Origin: CASPLG01 sp965120375
GTDB taxonomy: Bacteria > Bacillota > Clostridia > Oscillospirales > Acutalibacteraceae
Reading direction: 5' to 3'
DNA: 64,000 nucleotides
Assembly (NCBI GenBank): GCA_965120375.1
Contig: CBCPMW010000009.1
Coordinates: 3,223-67,222, forward strand
Positions 46,101 to 56,112 of the stretch are shown in pieces (positions within the stretch are counted from its first letter, which is position 1; each line of letters starts with the position of its first letter). Below the pieces are notes generated by a model. It searched no databases. It was given only the letters and a program-made list of their open reading frames with translations, and was not told the DNA's origin. Position numbers and translations under genes: made by a program.

Positions 46101-49100
46101 ATGGATTTTAAAATGTTTGGTTCAATGAGGATTGGCCTGGCTTCTCCAGAAAGAGTCCTGGAATGGTCATACGGCGAGGTGAAAAAACCCGAAACAATAA
46201 ATTACAGAACATTAAAACCGGAAAGTGAAGGACTTTTTTGCGAAAAGATATTTGGACCTCAGAAAGATTGGGAATGCCATTGCGGTAAATATAAAAGAAT
46301 ACGCTATAAAGGTAAGATTTGTGATAGATGTGGGGTTGAGGTTACAAAATCTAAAGTTCGGCGTGAAAGAATGGGGCACATTCATCTAGCGGCTCCAGTG
46401 TCACACATATGGTACTTTAAAGGGATTCCGTCGAGAATGGGTTTAATTTTGGATATTTCTCCTAGAATGCTAGAAAAAGTTTTGTATTTTTCTATGTATA
46501 TTGTTACTGATCCTGGGAATGCAAAGGAACTTATGAAACATCAGTTTTTAAGCGAAAAAGAATACAGAGATATGCGTGAAAAATATGAGGATGATTTTGA
46601 AGCCGGAATGGGAGCTGAAGCGATAAAAAAGCTTCTTGAAGACATTGATCTTGACAAACTTTCAGAAGAGATAAAAGAAGAACTTGAAACTTCGTCGGGG
46701 CAAAAAAAGGTTAGGATTCTTAAAAGATTAGAAGCAGTTGAAGCTTTTAGGGCCTCTGGCAACCGTCCAGAATGGATGATACTAGAGAATTTGCCGGTCA
46801 TTCCACCTGATTTAAGACCAATGGTACAGTTAGACGGTGGCCGGTTTGCAACCTCCGATTTGAACGATCTTTATAGACGAGTAATAAACAGAAACAATCG
46901 TCTTAAAAGGCTGATTGACCTGGGAGCACCAGAAATAATTATTCGCAATGAAAAGAGGATGCTTCAGGAATCTGTTGATGCTTTGATAGATAATGGCAGA
47001 AGAGGAAGACCTGTAATCGGACCCAATAATAGATCTTTAAAATCGCTTTCTGATATGCTAAAGGGAAAACAGGGAAGATTCAGACAAAACTTACTTGGTA
47101 AACGTGTTGACTATTCTGGTCGTTCTGTTATAGTTGTAGGTCCGGAACTTAAAATATATCAGTGTGGATTGCCGAAAGAAATGGCTTTGGAGCTGTTTAA
47201 GCCGTTTGTTATGAAAAGGCTAGTTGAAACTGGTTCAGCAAACAACATAAAAGCTGCTAGAAAAGCTGTAGACAGAGCTAAACCCGAAGTTTGGGACGCG
47301 TTAGAAACGGTTATAAAAGGGCACCCTGTTCTTCTGAACCGTGCTCCGACACTTCACAGACTTGGAATACAAGCCTTTGAGCCGGTTTTGGTAGAAGGAA
47401 GAGCTTTAAAATTGCATCCACTCGTTTGTTCTGCCTATAACGCAGATTTCGATGGAGACCAGATGGCGGTGCACGTACCTTTGTCAGCAGAAGCGCAGGC
47501 AGAAGCTAGGTTTCTGATGCTAGCAGCGGAAAACTTGCTAAAACCGTCAGACGGAAGACCAGTTGTAGTTCCGACTCAGGATATGGTTCTGGGGGCGTAT
47601 TATCTTACCATGGTTAAAGATGGTGAACCTGGTAAAGGAAAGATGTTCCGTGACTATAATGAGGCTTTGATGGCGTATGAAAATAGAGATATTGGACTTC
47701 ATACTATGATAAAAGTAAAATGTACTGGTGTGCTTAATGGGAAAATAGCTTCAAAAATAAATATAACTACAGTTGGAAGAATTATATTTAATCAGTCTAT
47801 TCCGCAAGATCTTGGGATTTTAGATAGATCTAAGCCGGAAAACAGATTTGCTCTTGAGGTAGATTACCTTGTGAACAAAAAACAGTTGGGAATAATAGTC
47901 GACAGATGTATAAAAGTTCACGGAACCCAGAAAACTTCTAAGGTTCTCGATGAAATAAAAGCTTTAGGATATAAATATTCTACAAAAGGAGCAATAACAA
48001 TAGCCGTAGGGGACGCAGTAATTCCACCGGCAAAAAAAGAAATTATATCCGAGGCAGAAAAAGAAATTGATGTTATTTCCAAGCATTTTAGAAGAGGGCT
48101 TATTTCTGATAAAGAAAGAAGAACCCACGTTTTGAAAGTTTGGGAAAGGGCGACGAGTGATGTGGCCTCGGCACTGCAAAAAAATCTGGATAAGTGTAAT
48201 ACAGTGTTTATGATGGCGGATTCTGGGGCCCGTGGTTCGATGAGTCAGATTAGACAGCTTGCAGGGATGCGTGGACTTATTGCAAATACGTCAGGTTCCA
48301 CGATCGAAATTCCAATCAGATCAAATTATCGTGAAGGACTGAATATCTTAGAATACTTTATTTCTTCACGCGGTGCTCGTAAAGGTTTAACAGATACTGC
48401 GCTTAGAACAGCGGACTCTGGATATTTGACAAGGAGACTTGTAGACGTTTCGCAGGATGTTATTATTAGGGAAGATGACTGTAAAGCTACAGAAGGTATA
48501 ACTGTTTTTGAGATTAAAGATGGAAAAGAGTCTATAGAAAGCTTTAGGGAAAGGCTGGTAGGTCGCTATCTTTGTGAGGATTTTAAAGATCAAAAGACAG
48601 GAGAAATTCTTATTTCCAAAGATAAACTTATGAACGACGATGATGCTGATTTAATAAGCAGTCTTGTAGAAAAAATAAAAGTTCGCTCTATATTAAACTG
48701 CCAGTCTGAATACGGAGTTTGTAAAAAGTGTTACGGAGCTAATTTAGCAAATGGAATGCCTGCCTCTGTAGGTGAAGCCATAGGGATTATCGCTGCGCAG
48801 TCTATAGGTGAACCGGGGACACAATTGACAATGAGAACGTTCCACACGGGTGGTGTAGCGAGCGAAGAGGATATAACTCAAGGTCTTCCGAGGATTGAAG
48901 AGTTATTCGAAGGAAGAAAACCAAAAAGACTTGCAATTATTAGCGAAATTTCCGGAACAGTTAAATTTGAGGAAGTTAAAAAAAGTAAACATGTGATAGT
49001 TTCTGACTTTGAATCCGGACAGCAAAGAACATATCTAATTCCGTATGGATCTCGGACTTGTGTGGAAGATGGACAAAATATCGAAGCTGGCGATATGATT

Positions 49101-49676
49101 ACAGAAGGATCAGTTAACCCGCATGATGTGCTTTCCATCAAAGGTCCGGAAGCGGTTGAAGCATATTTAATTCAAGAAGTGCAGAGAGTATACAGAATGC
49201 AAGGTGTTGACATTAACGATAAACATATAGAGGTAATCGTCAGGCAAATGATGAGAAAAGTTAAAATAAAAGACGCAGGAGACACGGAGCTTTTGCCGAA
49301 CTCAGTTGTGGATAAGTCAGATATTCAGAGAGAAAATAAAAAAATAAGAAAACGTTTAGAGGAAGGAGAAAGCGATTTAAAAGAAGCAACATATACTCCA
49401 ATTCTTTTGGGAATTACCAAAGCGTCACTGGCCACAGAATCATTCTTGTCAGCAGCTTCGTTTCAGGAAACAACTAGAGTTCTTACAGAAGCAGCTATAA
49501 AAGGAAAAGTAGATTCCCTGATTGGACTAAAAGAAAACGTAATTATAGGTAAACTGTTGCCAGCAGGAACAGGAATTCATATGTACAGCGATGTAACGAT
49601 ACAAAAGTCTGGGCGTGATAATGTAGAGTTTTCAAAGTTTGAGAGTGTTTCTGAGTATAATCATTCTTTAATTTAG
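46101..49676 (+). CDS. rpoC: RNA polymerase beta' subunit
   Basis: 1191 residues from ATG 46101 (aagggg upstream). N-terminal zinc ribbon (CHCGKYKRIRYKGKICDRCG), NRAPTLHRLGIQAFEP, the catalytic NADFDGDQMAVH, then GARGSMSQIRQLAGMRG, and the second zinc site (CQSEYGVCKKCYG). GEAIGIIAAQSIGEPGTQLTMRTFHTGG marks the trigger loop. It starts 27 bp after rpoB. Confidence 0.99.
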   Translation: MDFKMFGSMRIGLASPERVLEWSYGEVKKPETINYRTLKPESEGLFCEKIFGPQKDWECHCGKYKRIRYKGKICDRCGVEVTKSKVRRERMGHIHLAAPVSHIWYFKGIPSRMGLILDISPRMLEKVLYFSMYIVTDPGNAKELMKHQFLSEKEYRDMREKYEDDFEAGMGAEAIKKLLEDIDLDKLSEEIKEELETSSGQKKVRILKRLEAVEAFRASGNRPEWMILENLPVIPPDLRPMVQLDGGRFATSDLNDLYRRVINRNNRLKRLIDLGAPEIIIRNEKRMLQESVDALIDNGRRGRPVIGPNNRSLKSLSDMLKGKQGRFRQNLLGKRVDYSGRSVIVVGPELKIYQCGLPKEMALELFKPFVMKRLVETGSANNIKAARKAVDRAKPEVWDALETVIKGHPVLLNRAPTLHRLGIQAFEPVLVEGRALKLHPLVCSAYNADFDGDQMAVHVPLSAEAQAEARFLMLAAENLLKPSDGRPVVVPTQDMVLGAYYLTMVKDGEPGKGKMFRDYNEALMAYENRDIGLHTMIKVKCTGVLNGKIASKINITTVGRIIFNQSIPQDLGILDRSKPENRFALEVDYLVNKKQLGIIVDRCIKVHGTQKTSKVLDEIKALGYKYSTKGAITIAVGDAVIPPAKKEIISEAEKEIDVISKHFRRGLISDKERRTHVLKVWERATSDVASALQKNLDKCNTVFMMADSGARGSMSQIRQLAGMRGLIANTSGSTIEIPIRSNYREGLNILEYFISSRGARKGLTDTALRTADSGYLTRRLVDVSQDVIIREDDCKATEGITVFEIKDGKESIESFRERLVGRYLCEDFKDQKTGEILISKDKLMNDDDADLISSLVEKIKVRSILNCQSEYGVCKKCYGANLANGMPASVGEAIGIIAAQSIGEPGTQLTMRTFHTGGVASEEDITQGLPRIEELFEGRKPKRLAIISEISGTVKFEEVKKSKHVIVSDFESGQQRTYLIPYGSRTCVEDGQNIEAGDMITEGSVNPHDVLSIKGPEAVEAYLIQEVQRVYRMQGVDINDKHIEVIVRQMMRKVKIKDAGDTELLPNSVVDKSDIQRENKKIRKRLEEGESDLKEATYTPILLGITKASLATESFLSAASFQETTRVLTEAAIKGKVDSLIGLKENVIIGKLLPAGTGIHMYSDVTIQKSGRDNVEFSKFESVSEYNHSLI

Positions 49677-49678
49677 TA

Positions 49679-49708
49679 TTGACATTACGAGCATAGTTGT
49701 GCTAGAAT
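49679..49708 (+). promoter_or_regulatory. Promoter for the str operon
   Basis: ttgaca (49679-49684) and tagaat (49703-49708), 18 bp apart, directly after the rpoC stop. It would give rpsL a separate start of transcription. Confidence 0.7.
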
Positions 49709-49806
49709 GCTTAATTGCGACACTTGGTTTTTGCTTGTTACCGAGGTGGAGTGTATTTAAAAATTCTGCTTCGTAGCATATATAAATCATTTTTAGGAGG
49801 TGTGAT

Positions 49807-50241
49807 ATGCCAACAGTTAATCAGCTAATCCGGAAGGGGAGGAAAATGTCCTCTAAAAAATCTAAGACGCCTGCGTTACTTAAAGGGTGGAACTCGAAAA
49901 AGAGATTGTCTATAGACCAGAGTTCACCTCAAAAGCGTGGAGTTTGTACTACGGTTAAAACTACAACGCCGAAAAAGCCTAACTCAGCGCTGAGAAAAAT
50001 TGCAAGGGTTCGTTTATCCAATGGGGCAGAGGTAACTTCTTATATTCCTGGAATTGGCCACAATCTGCAGGAGCATAGTGTGGTTCTGATTCGTGGTGGA
50101 CGTGTTAGGGATCTTCCCGGTGTACGTTACCATATAATTAGAGGAACGCTAGATGCTCAAGGGACTGCCAAACGTATGCAGGGTCGCTCTAAATACGGAG
50201 CCAAACGCCCAAAAGCGGGAGCAGCGGCAGCTAAAAAGTAA
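49807..50241 (+). CDS. rpsL: 30S ribosomal protein S12
   Basis: 144 residues. TVNQLIRKGRKM, TTTPKKPNSALRKIARVRLSNG, and RGGRVRDLPGVRYHI are S12 hallmarks; Lys residues tied to streptomycin response are kept (KKPNSA). ATG 49807 follows taggagg. It has a slightly long Ala/Lys tail. Confidence 0.98.
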   Translation: MPTVNQLIRKGRKMSSKKSKTPALLKGWNSKKRLSIDQSSPQKRGVCTTVKTTTPKKPNSALRKIARVRLSNGAEVTSYIPGIGHNLQEHSVVLIRGGRVRDLPGVRYHIIRGTLDAQGTAKRMQGRSKYGAKRPKAGAAAAKK

Positions 50242-50357
50242 AAAATTTCGAAAGTTCAATGCAGAAGCGTTTTTAATATATGTCTCTGTATTGGCAAAGG
50301 CGGGATTAAAAGATTCCGAGTACCTGAGATATCATTTTTGTGAAGGAGGGAAGAGTG

Positions 50358-50828
50358 ATGCCAAGAAGAGGTTCGGTACCGAAGCGTGATGTTTTACCAG
50401 ATCCTTTGTACAACTCTAAGCTTGTTACAAAACTTATAAACAATATAATGTACGACGGCAAAAAAGGAGTTTCGCAGAGAATCGTTTACGGAGCATTCGA
50501 TATGGTTCGAGAAAAATCAGGAAAAGAGCCACTGGAAATTTTCGAGCAGGCTTTAGAAAATATAATGCCTTCTCTTGAGGTTAAAGCGAGGCGAGTTGGA
50601 GGAGCAACTTATCAAGTACCAGTAGAAGTCAGGCCGGAAAGACGTCAGACTTTAGGGCTTAGATGGATAACAAAATATTCAAGATTAAGATCCGAAAGAA
50701 CCATGAAAGAAAGGCTTGCGGGAGAGATTCTTGACGCCATAAATAGTACAGGTGGAGCTGTGAAAAAGCGCGAAGATACTCATAAAATGGCAGAAGCGAA
50801 TAAAGCGTTTGCACATTATAGATGGTAA
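50358..50828 (+). CDS. rpsG: 30S ribosomal protein S7
   Basis: 156 residues from ATG 50358 (ggaggg upstream; earlier in-frame codons overlap the ribosome site). MPRRGSVPKRDVLPDP, KKGVSQRIVYGAFDMV, RRVGGATYQVPVEVRPERR and MAEANKAFAHYRW are typical. It nucleates the 30S head and is often the autoregulator of this operon. Confidence 0.98.
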   Translation: MPRRGSVPKRDVLPDPLYNSKLVTKLINNIMYDGKKGVSQRIVYGAFDMVREKSGKEPLEIFEQALENIMPSLEVKARRVGGATYQVPVEVRPERRQTLGLRWITKYSRLRSERTMKERLAGEILDAINSTGGAVKKREDTHKMAEANKAFAHYRW

Positions 50829-50895
50829 GTGTTGGTTTTTTCGAATTTTTGCACAGAGCTTTTTAGGTGGATTATTCTGAAGAGAAGGTGCACTA

Positions 50896-50929
50896 ACTTG
50901 AACTCAGGTCTCTACTATATAGTTCAAGT
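50896..50929 (+). promoter_or_regulatory. Hairpin in the rpsG-fusA spacer
   Basis: acttgaact (50896-50904) and agttcaagt (50921-50929) are perfect inverted repeats of 9 bp with a 16-base loop. No T run follows, so a terminator is unlikely. It may be a processing or regulatory site. Confidence 0.5.
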
Positions 50930-51000
50930 GAAAGAATTGGCTTTTACCTAAAGATTTAAGCATTTTTAACTAAAAATAGATAAGAAAGGGGATGGATGTT

Positions 51001-53082
51001 ATGCCTAGACAGGTATCGTTGGATTTAACTAGAAACATAGGTATCATGGCACACATTGATGCTGGTAAGACCACTACAACAGAGCGCATACTGTTCTATA
51101 CTGGAATCAGTCATAAACTCGGTGAAGTTCACGATGGAGCTGCAACTATGGACTGGATGGTTCAGGAGCAGGAACGCGGAATTACTATTACATCTGCAGC
51201 GACTACATGTTTTTGGAAAAAGCACAGAATAAATATTATAGATACCCCGGGGCACGTTGACTTTACTGTTGAAGTTGAACGTTCACTGCGTGTTTTGGAT
51301 GGTTCCGTTACGGTTTTGTGTGCAAAGGGCGGAGTCGAACCACAGTCAGAGACTGTTTGGCGCCAAGCTGATAAATATGGTGTTCCTAGAATGGCTTATG
51401 TAAATAAGATGGACATAATGGGAGCGGACTTTTATAACGTTTTAAATATGATGAAAGAGCGCCTGAAATGTAACGCAGTTCCGATACAGCTTCCGATAGG
51501 ATCAGAAGATACTTTTAAAGGTATTGTTGATCTTGTTGAGATGAAGGCTTATGTTTACTATGATGATCTTGGAAAAGATATAAGAGTGGAAGAAATCCCG
51601 GAGGATATGAGTGAGCTTGTTGAAAAATATCGTAACGAGCTGATGGAGCAGGTTGCAGAACAGGACGATGAGCTTTTTGAGAAGTATCTAGGTGGAGAGG
51701 AAATCGGTATAGATGAGATAAAGAGATGTATTAGAAAGGCCACTATAGATAATGTAATGGTTCCAGTTACTTGTGGGACTTCGTACAGAAATAAAGGTGT
51801 TCAGAAGCTTTTAGATGCAATAGTTGACTATATGCCGGCTCCTGTGGATATCCCGTCGATCAAAGGAATACATCCAGACACAGAAGAAGAGACTGATCGT
51901 CCGGCGTCTGATGATGAACCATTTTCTGCTTTAGCGTTTAAGATTGCGACGGACCCGTTTGTAGGGAAATTGTGCTTTTTCAGAGTGTATTCTGGAAGTG
52001 TGAATGCTGGGTCTACGGTTTACAATTCTACAAAGGATAACAATGAGAGACTCGGGAGAATACTTCAGATGCACGCGAATCATCGTCAAGATATTGAGAC
52101 AGTTTATGCTGGAGATATAGCTGCAGCTGTAGGCCTTAAAAATACTACAACAGGCGATACTTTATGTGACGAAAAACATCCTGTTATACTTGAGTCAATG
52201 GAGTTTCCTGAGCCAGTTATAAGAGTTGCTATAGAACCAAAAACAAAAGCAGGTCAAGAGAAAATGGGTATAGCGTTGTCTAAACTTGCAGAAGAAGATC
52301 CGACTTTTAAAGCGTATACGGATGAAGAGACAGGACAGACTATTATTGCAGGTATGGGCGAGCTTCACCTTGAAATTATAGTTGATAGACTTCTTAGAGA
52401 ATTTAAAGTTGAGGCAAATGTTGGGAAACCGCAGGTATCTTACAAGGAGACTATACGAAAAAGCGCTGATGTTGAAGAAAAGTATGCAAGACAGTCTGGC
52501 GGACGCGGGCAGTATGGTCACGTTAAAATAAAGATTGAACCGAATCCGACAAAGGGGTACGAGTTTGTGAACCAAATAGTCGGAGGAGTTATCCCAAAAG
52601 AATACATTCCAGCCGTTGATAATGGTATCCAAGGAGCTATGCAAACTGGAATTCTTGCAGGGTACAATGTGGTGGATGTAAAAGTTACTCTGTATGATGG
52701 TTCTTATCATGAAGTTGACTCGTCTGAAATGGCGTTTAAGATTGCTGGTTCTATGGCGTTTAAATCGGCTATGAGAAAAGCAGATCCGGTTTTACTCGAG
52801 CCGATAATGAAAGTTTGCGTCACTGTTCCTGAAGAGTACATGGGGGATATTATAGGCGACATAAACTCGAGACGCGGTATGGTTCAAGGTATGGAAGCTG
52901 CTTCAGGAGCACAAAGAATAAACGCAATGGTTCCGCTTTCTGAAATGTTTGGATATGCAACTGATATGAGATCCAGAACCCAGGGAAGAGGACAGTATAC
53001 CATGGAACCAAGTCACTACGCAGAAGTACCTAAATCGGTTTCTGAGACAATTATCTCAGACAGAAATAAAAAATCTGATTAA
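51001..53082 (+). CDS. fusA: Elongation factor G
   Basis: 693 residues from ATG 51001 (aaggggatg upstream). G motifs AHIDAGKTTTTERILFYTG, ERGITITSAAT, DTPGHVDFTVEVERS, NKMDIMG. Domains II to V follow (MGELHLEIIVDRLLREF, GRGQYGHVKI, GDINSRRGMVQGM). Full length. It moves tRNAs and mRNA after peptide bond formation. Confidence 0.98.
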   Translation: MPRQVSLDLTRNIGIMAHIDAGKTTTTERILFYTGISHKLGEVHDGAATMDWMVQEQERGITITSAATTCFWKKHRINIIDTPGHVDFTVEVERSLRVLDGSVTVLCAKGGVEPQSETVWRQADKYGVPRMAYVNKMDIMGADFYNVLNMMKERLKCNAVPIQLPIGSEDTFKGIVDLVEMKAYVYYDDLGKDIRVEEIPEDMSELVEKYRNELMEQVAEQDDELFEKYLGGEEIGIDEIKRCIRKATIDNVMVPVTCGTSYRNKGVQKLLDAIVDYMPAPVDIPSIKGIHPDTEEETDRPASDDEPFSALAFKIATDPFVGKLCFFRVYSGSVNAGSTVYNSTKDNNERLGRILQMHANHRQDIETVYAGDIAAAVGLKNTTTGDTLCDEKHPVILESMEFPEPVIRVAIEPKTKAGQEKMGIALSKLAEEDPTFKAYTDEETGQTIIAGMGELHLEIIVDRLLREFKVEANVGKPQVSYKETIRKSADVEEKYARQSGGRGQYGHVKIKIEPNPTKGYEFVNQIVGGVIPKEYIPAVDNGIQGAMQTGILAGYNVVDVKVTLYDGSYHEVDSSEMAFKIAGSMAFKSAMRKADPVLLEPIMKVCVTVPEEYMGDIIGDINSRRGMVQGMEAASGAQRINAMVPLSEMFGYATDMRSRTQGRGQYTMEPSHYAEVPKSVSETIISDRNKKSD

Positions 53083-53086
53083 GGTC

Positions 53087-53115
53087 TTGATTTACAAAGA
53101 TAACCCTGATAGAAT
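53087..53115 (+). promoter_or_regulatory. Promoter for tuf
   Basis: ttgatt (53087-53092) and tagaat (53110-53115) with 17 bp between, right after fusA. tuf can be transcribed separately. Confidence 0.6.
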
Positions 53116-53168
53116 GTAAGGGTGTAGGAATTTAAATTTATTTTATAGGATTAAGGGAGGATTTTAAA

Positions 53169-54371
53169 ATGGCAAAGGCGAAATTTGAGAGAAATAAGCC
53201 ACACGTAAATATTGGTACGATAGGTCACGTTGACCACGGGAAGACGACTCTTACTGCAGCTATAACAAAAGTTTTGAATCTTAAGGGTGAGGCTGACTTT
53301 GTTGACTACGCAAATATTGATAAGGCGCCTGAAGAAAGAGAGCGCGGGATTACTATTAATACAGCCCACGTTGAGTATGAAACAGAAGCTCGTCACTATG
53401 CTCACGTTGACTGTCCTGGCCATGCTGACTATGTCAAGAACATGATTACTGGCGCTGCGCAAATGGATGGTGCAATTTTGGTTGTCTCGGCAGCTGACGG
53501 TCCAATGCCTCAGACCAGAGAACATATCCTTCTTGCGCGTCAGGTCGGTGTTCCAAATATCGTTGTGTTTATGAATAAAGTTGACCAAGTGGACGATGAA
53601 GAGCTGTTAGACCTGGTCGAGATGGAAATTCGAGAACTCCTCAGTGAGTACGAGTTCCCAGGCGATGACACTCCGATTATTCGTGGTTCTGCGCTTAAAG
53701 TTCTAGAATCTGGGGCAAAAGATGCTGGTGCAGACGAGTACAAGTGTATAGAAGAGCTTATGAAGTCGGTAGATGATTTCATTCCAACTCCTGAGAGAAA
53801 ATCTGATCAGCCTTTCTTGATGCCGGTTGAAGATGTGTTTACAATTACAGGTCGAGGAACCGTTGCAACTGGTAGGGTAGAGCGCGGTCAGCTTAAGACT
53901 TCTGAAGAGGTTGAGATTGTCGGGCTTACAGAAGAGCGTAAGAAAGTGGTTGTTACCGGTATTGAGATGTTTAGGAAGATTCTCGATTACGCGGAAGCTG
54001 GCGACAATGTAGGTGTTCTCTTGCGTGGGATTCAGAGAGAGGAAATTGAACGTGGTCAAGTTTTATCTAAACCAGGGACAATCAATCCGCATACTAAATT
54101 TAAGGGCCAGGTTTATATTTTAACTAAAGAAGAAGGTGGACGCCATACTCCATTCTTCAATAATTACCGTCCTCAATTTTATTTCAGAACGACTGACGTT
54201 ACAGGTGTCATTAAGCTGCCGGAAGGAACTGAAATGTGCATGCCGGGCGACAATGTTGTAATGGATGTTGAGCTTATAACCCCTATTGCTATAGAGGAAG
54301 GTTTGAGATTTGCGATCCGCGAAGGTGGACGTACAGTCGGCTCTGGTGTCGTTACAGCTATTAACGGCTAG
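53169..54371 (+). CDS. tuf: Elongation factor Tu
   Basis: 400 residues. GHVDHGKTTLTAAITK, ERERGITINTAHVEYE, DCPGHADYVKNMITGAAQMDG, FMNKVDQVDD, GRGTVATGRVERG and GGRTVGSGVV are all present. ATG 53169 follows gggagga. The codons are enriched in C and G compared with neighbours, as expected of a highly expressed gene. Confidence 0.99.
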   Translation: MAKAKFERNKPHVNIGTIGHVDHGKTTLTAAITKVLNLKGEADFVDYANIDKAPEERERGITINTAHVEYETEARHYAHVDCPGHADYVKNMITGAAQMDGAILVVSAADGPMPQTREHILLARQVGVPNIVVFMNKVDQVDDEELLDLVEMEIRELLSEYEFPGDDTPIIRGSALKVLESGAKDAGADEYKCIEELMKSVDDFIPTPERKSDQPFLMPVEDVFTITGRGTVATGRVERGQLKTSEEVEIVGLTEERKKVVVTGIEMFRKILDYAEAGDNVGVLLRGIQREEIERGQVLSKPGTINPHTKFKGQVYILTKEEGGRHTPFFNNYRPQFYFRTTDVTGVIKLPEGTEMCMPGDNVVMDVELITPIAIEEGLRFAIREGGRTVGSGVVTAING

Positions 54372-54398
54372 TGACTTCTTGTAGTAGTAATAAATAGA

Positions 54399-54440
54399 AA
54401 ATCAGGTAGCGCAAAGATGAATATCGCTACCTGATTTTTT
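54399..54440 (+). terminator. Rho-independent terminator after tuf
   Basis: aaatcaggtagcg (54399-54411) pairs perfectly with cgctacctgattt (54425-54437) and ends in a T run. It closes the rpoB-to-tuf block. Confidence 0.9.
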
Positions 54441-54614
54441 TATGCTTGGTAATAGAGAACAGAAATTAAGAAATACAAAAGGTAGGGGACTATAATCCTC
54501 CCCCCCTTTTTTTTAGATAAAATAAAAGCCAAAATAGAGAAATTTTGTCCACAAGCATACATAAGGGAGGAAAGGATATCTAGATTCCTGATAAGTAAAA
54601 ATAACATATTTTAA

Positions 54615-56066
54615 CTATGATCTTGAAAAGTCAGCTGAAGTTTTCATATTCCAGATTGATATCGCAAGGAAAATTCCAATTAAGCCAGCAATTATCCACG
54701 TATTAGCCAGAAATTCATATCCAAATTTACTAGAAAAACCACCGAAAAACGAACTAATTATTGAACCCAAATACCCAACAGATCCAGTAATTCCAGATAT
54801 AGTAGACGATATCTTTTTAGATCCAGTTTCAATTGCAGCAATTCCACCAACCATCATCTGAGGTCCATAAATCCCAACCCCAGAAATTGCCATTATAGAA
54901 AACATTGCTACACTATAAAATGGTTCAGGAACAGTAATTATAGATTTTCCAGAAAACGGGAAGATAATTCTAAATATTAAGAGACAAACAGTGGTAAGTA
55001 TAAAATAGCAAGTAATTGCAGGAACCCTCCTACCTTTAAATATCTTTTCCGATACAAATGAAATGGATAAAGTTCCGAATATCCCGGCTACAGAAAGAAT
55101 AACAACTGGCATAGACGCCATTAAAGGTGAAAAACCGCCACTCTCCATAAACATCTTTGGTATCCAATCAATCGTTCCTGCTCTTAGAATATATACACAT
55201 ACATAAGTCAAACTAAGTATCCATAAAACTTTATTTTTAAGAATGTCAGATATAAACATTTCCCAGTAAGACCGAGAATCTATAGTTTCAGATTTAGATT
55301 TGTTTTCTTTATTTTTTTTATTACTAGACAAAGATTCAACGTCAGGAAGTCCCACTTTTGAAGGATTATCTCTAAAAAATATAAAACCTAAAATCGAACT
55401 AGATATACCTAAAATAGTCGGGACAATAAAAACTGATTCCCAGGAATGAAACTGAAGAAGAAAACCAGCGAGTAAAAGTGAACATGCAGAACCAACCTCA
55501 GCAGAAGTGGAAAAACAAGCCCATACATAAGCTCTATTTTTGTTGGAATACCAATAAACAAGAGCCTTTGCACACATAGGAAATGTCAAAGACTGAATAA
55601 AAGCCGACGTCCCCCAAGTAACATACATAAACAAAGCCGTAGACTGTTCAGATGACAAAATTGAATTTTGGTTTAAATAGCCAGCTACAGCTATTCCTGA
55701 ACTAAAAAGCGATGATACAAGAATGGACAAAGGTAAAGTTACACGAATATTAGACCGATCAGCGATTATTCCGCCTAAAAACTTTCCAGCCATATAAGCT
55801 GCATAATATATAATGCCAAGAATTGCATATGTGTTCGATGGTAAACTTAACACAGACCCAGCACCATTGTCACCATTAAACCCGATGCAAAGTGATTTCC
55901 TACCGAGATAAGAAATAAAATACATCAAATACATTACCACAAAAATAACAGGTTGCCAAAAAGAATAAAGTTTCTTTATCCTTTTTAAATCATCTAGGTT
56001 TTCAGGTTCTAAAAATTTCTGAAAAAAATTAAATTTTTTATATTTATCACAAAGTTTTTTTTCCAT
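54615..56066 (-). CDS. Sugar-phosphate:phosphate antiporter, GlpT/UhpT-type MFS
   Basis: 483 residues from ATG 56066; twelve membrane helices. Organophosphate antiporter features: YLMYFISYLGRKSLCIGFN in helix 1, YAAYMAGKFLGGIIADRSN, WGTSAFIQSLTFPMCAKALVYW, and SGVGIYGPQMMVGGIAAIE near the end. These carriers exchange hexose-6-P or glycerol-3-P for phosphate; the exact substrate is not certain. The strong ribosome site (aaggaggg) is 38 bases upstream, separated by a hairpin that brings it to normal distance. Codons to 56138 overlap that site. Such transporters are frequent in intracellular bacteria. Confidence 0.88.
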   Translation of the reverse strand: MEKKLCDKYKKFNFFQKFLEPENLDDLKRIKKLYSFWQPVIFVVMYLMYFISYLGRKSLCIGFNGDNGAGSVLSLPSNTYAILGIIYYAAYMAGKFLGGIIADRSNIRVTLPLSILVSSLFSSGIAVAGYLNQNSILSSEQSTALFMYVTWGTSAFIQSLTFPMCAKALVYWYSNKNRAYVWACFSTSAEVGSACSLLLAGFLLQFHSWESVFIVPTILGISSSILGFIFFRDNPSKVGLPDVESLSSNKKNKENKSKSETIDSRSYWEMFISDILKNKVLWILSLTYVCVYILRAGTIDWIPKMFMESGGFSPLMASMPVVILSVAGIFGTLSISFVSEKIFKGRRVPAITCYFILTTVCLLIFRIIFPFSGKSIITVPEPFYSVAMFSIMAISGVGIYGPQMMVGGIAAIETGSKKISSTISGITGSVGYLGSIISSFFGGFSSKFGYEFLANTWIIAGLIGIFLAISIWNMKTSADFSRS

Positions 56067-56112
56067 AACTGGATATACAAGTTTCCTTAAAACCTTGTAT
56101 ATTTCCCTCCTT
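56064..56112 (-). promoter_or_regulatory. Ribosome site and start codon joined by a looped-out hairpin
   Basis: Reading leftward: aaggaggg (56112-56105), two A, a 9-bp inverted repeat atatacaag...cttgtatat (56102-56094 and 56081-56073) with a 12-base loop, then ccagtt and ATG (56066). Folded, the ribosome site sits 8 bases from the ATG; unfolded it is 38 away. The stem is AU-rich, so its stability could respond to temperature or proteins. Confidence 0.65.

Noticed and set aside
54481..54530. A second terminator after tuf (C-rich stretch and T run)
   Set aside because: The possible stem is weak and poorly paired; the perfect hairpin at 54399-54440 already ends the operon.
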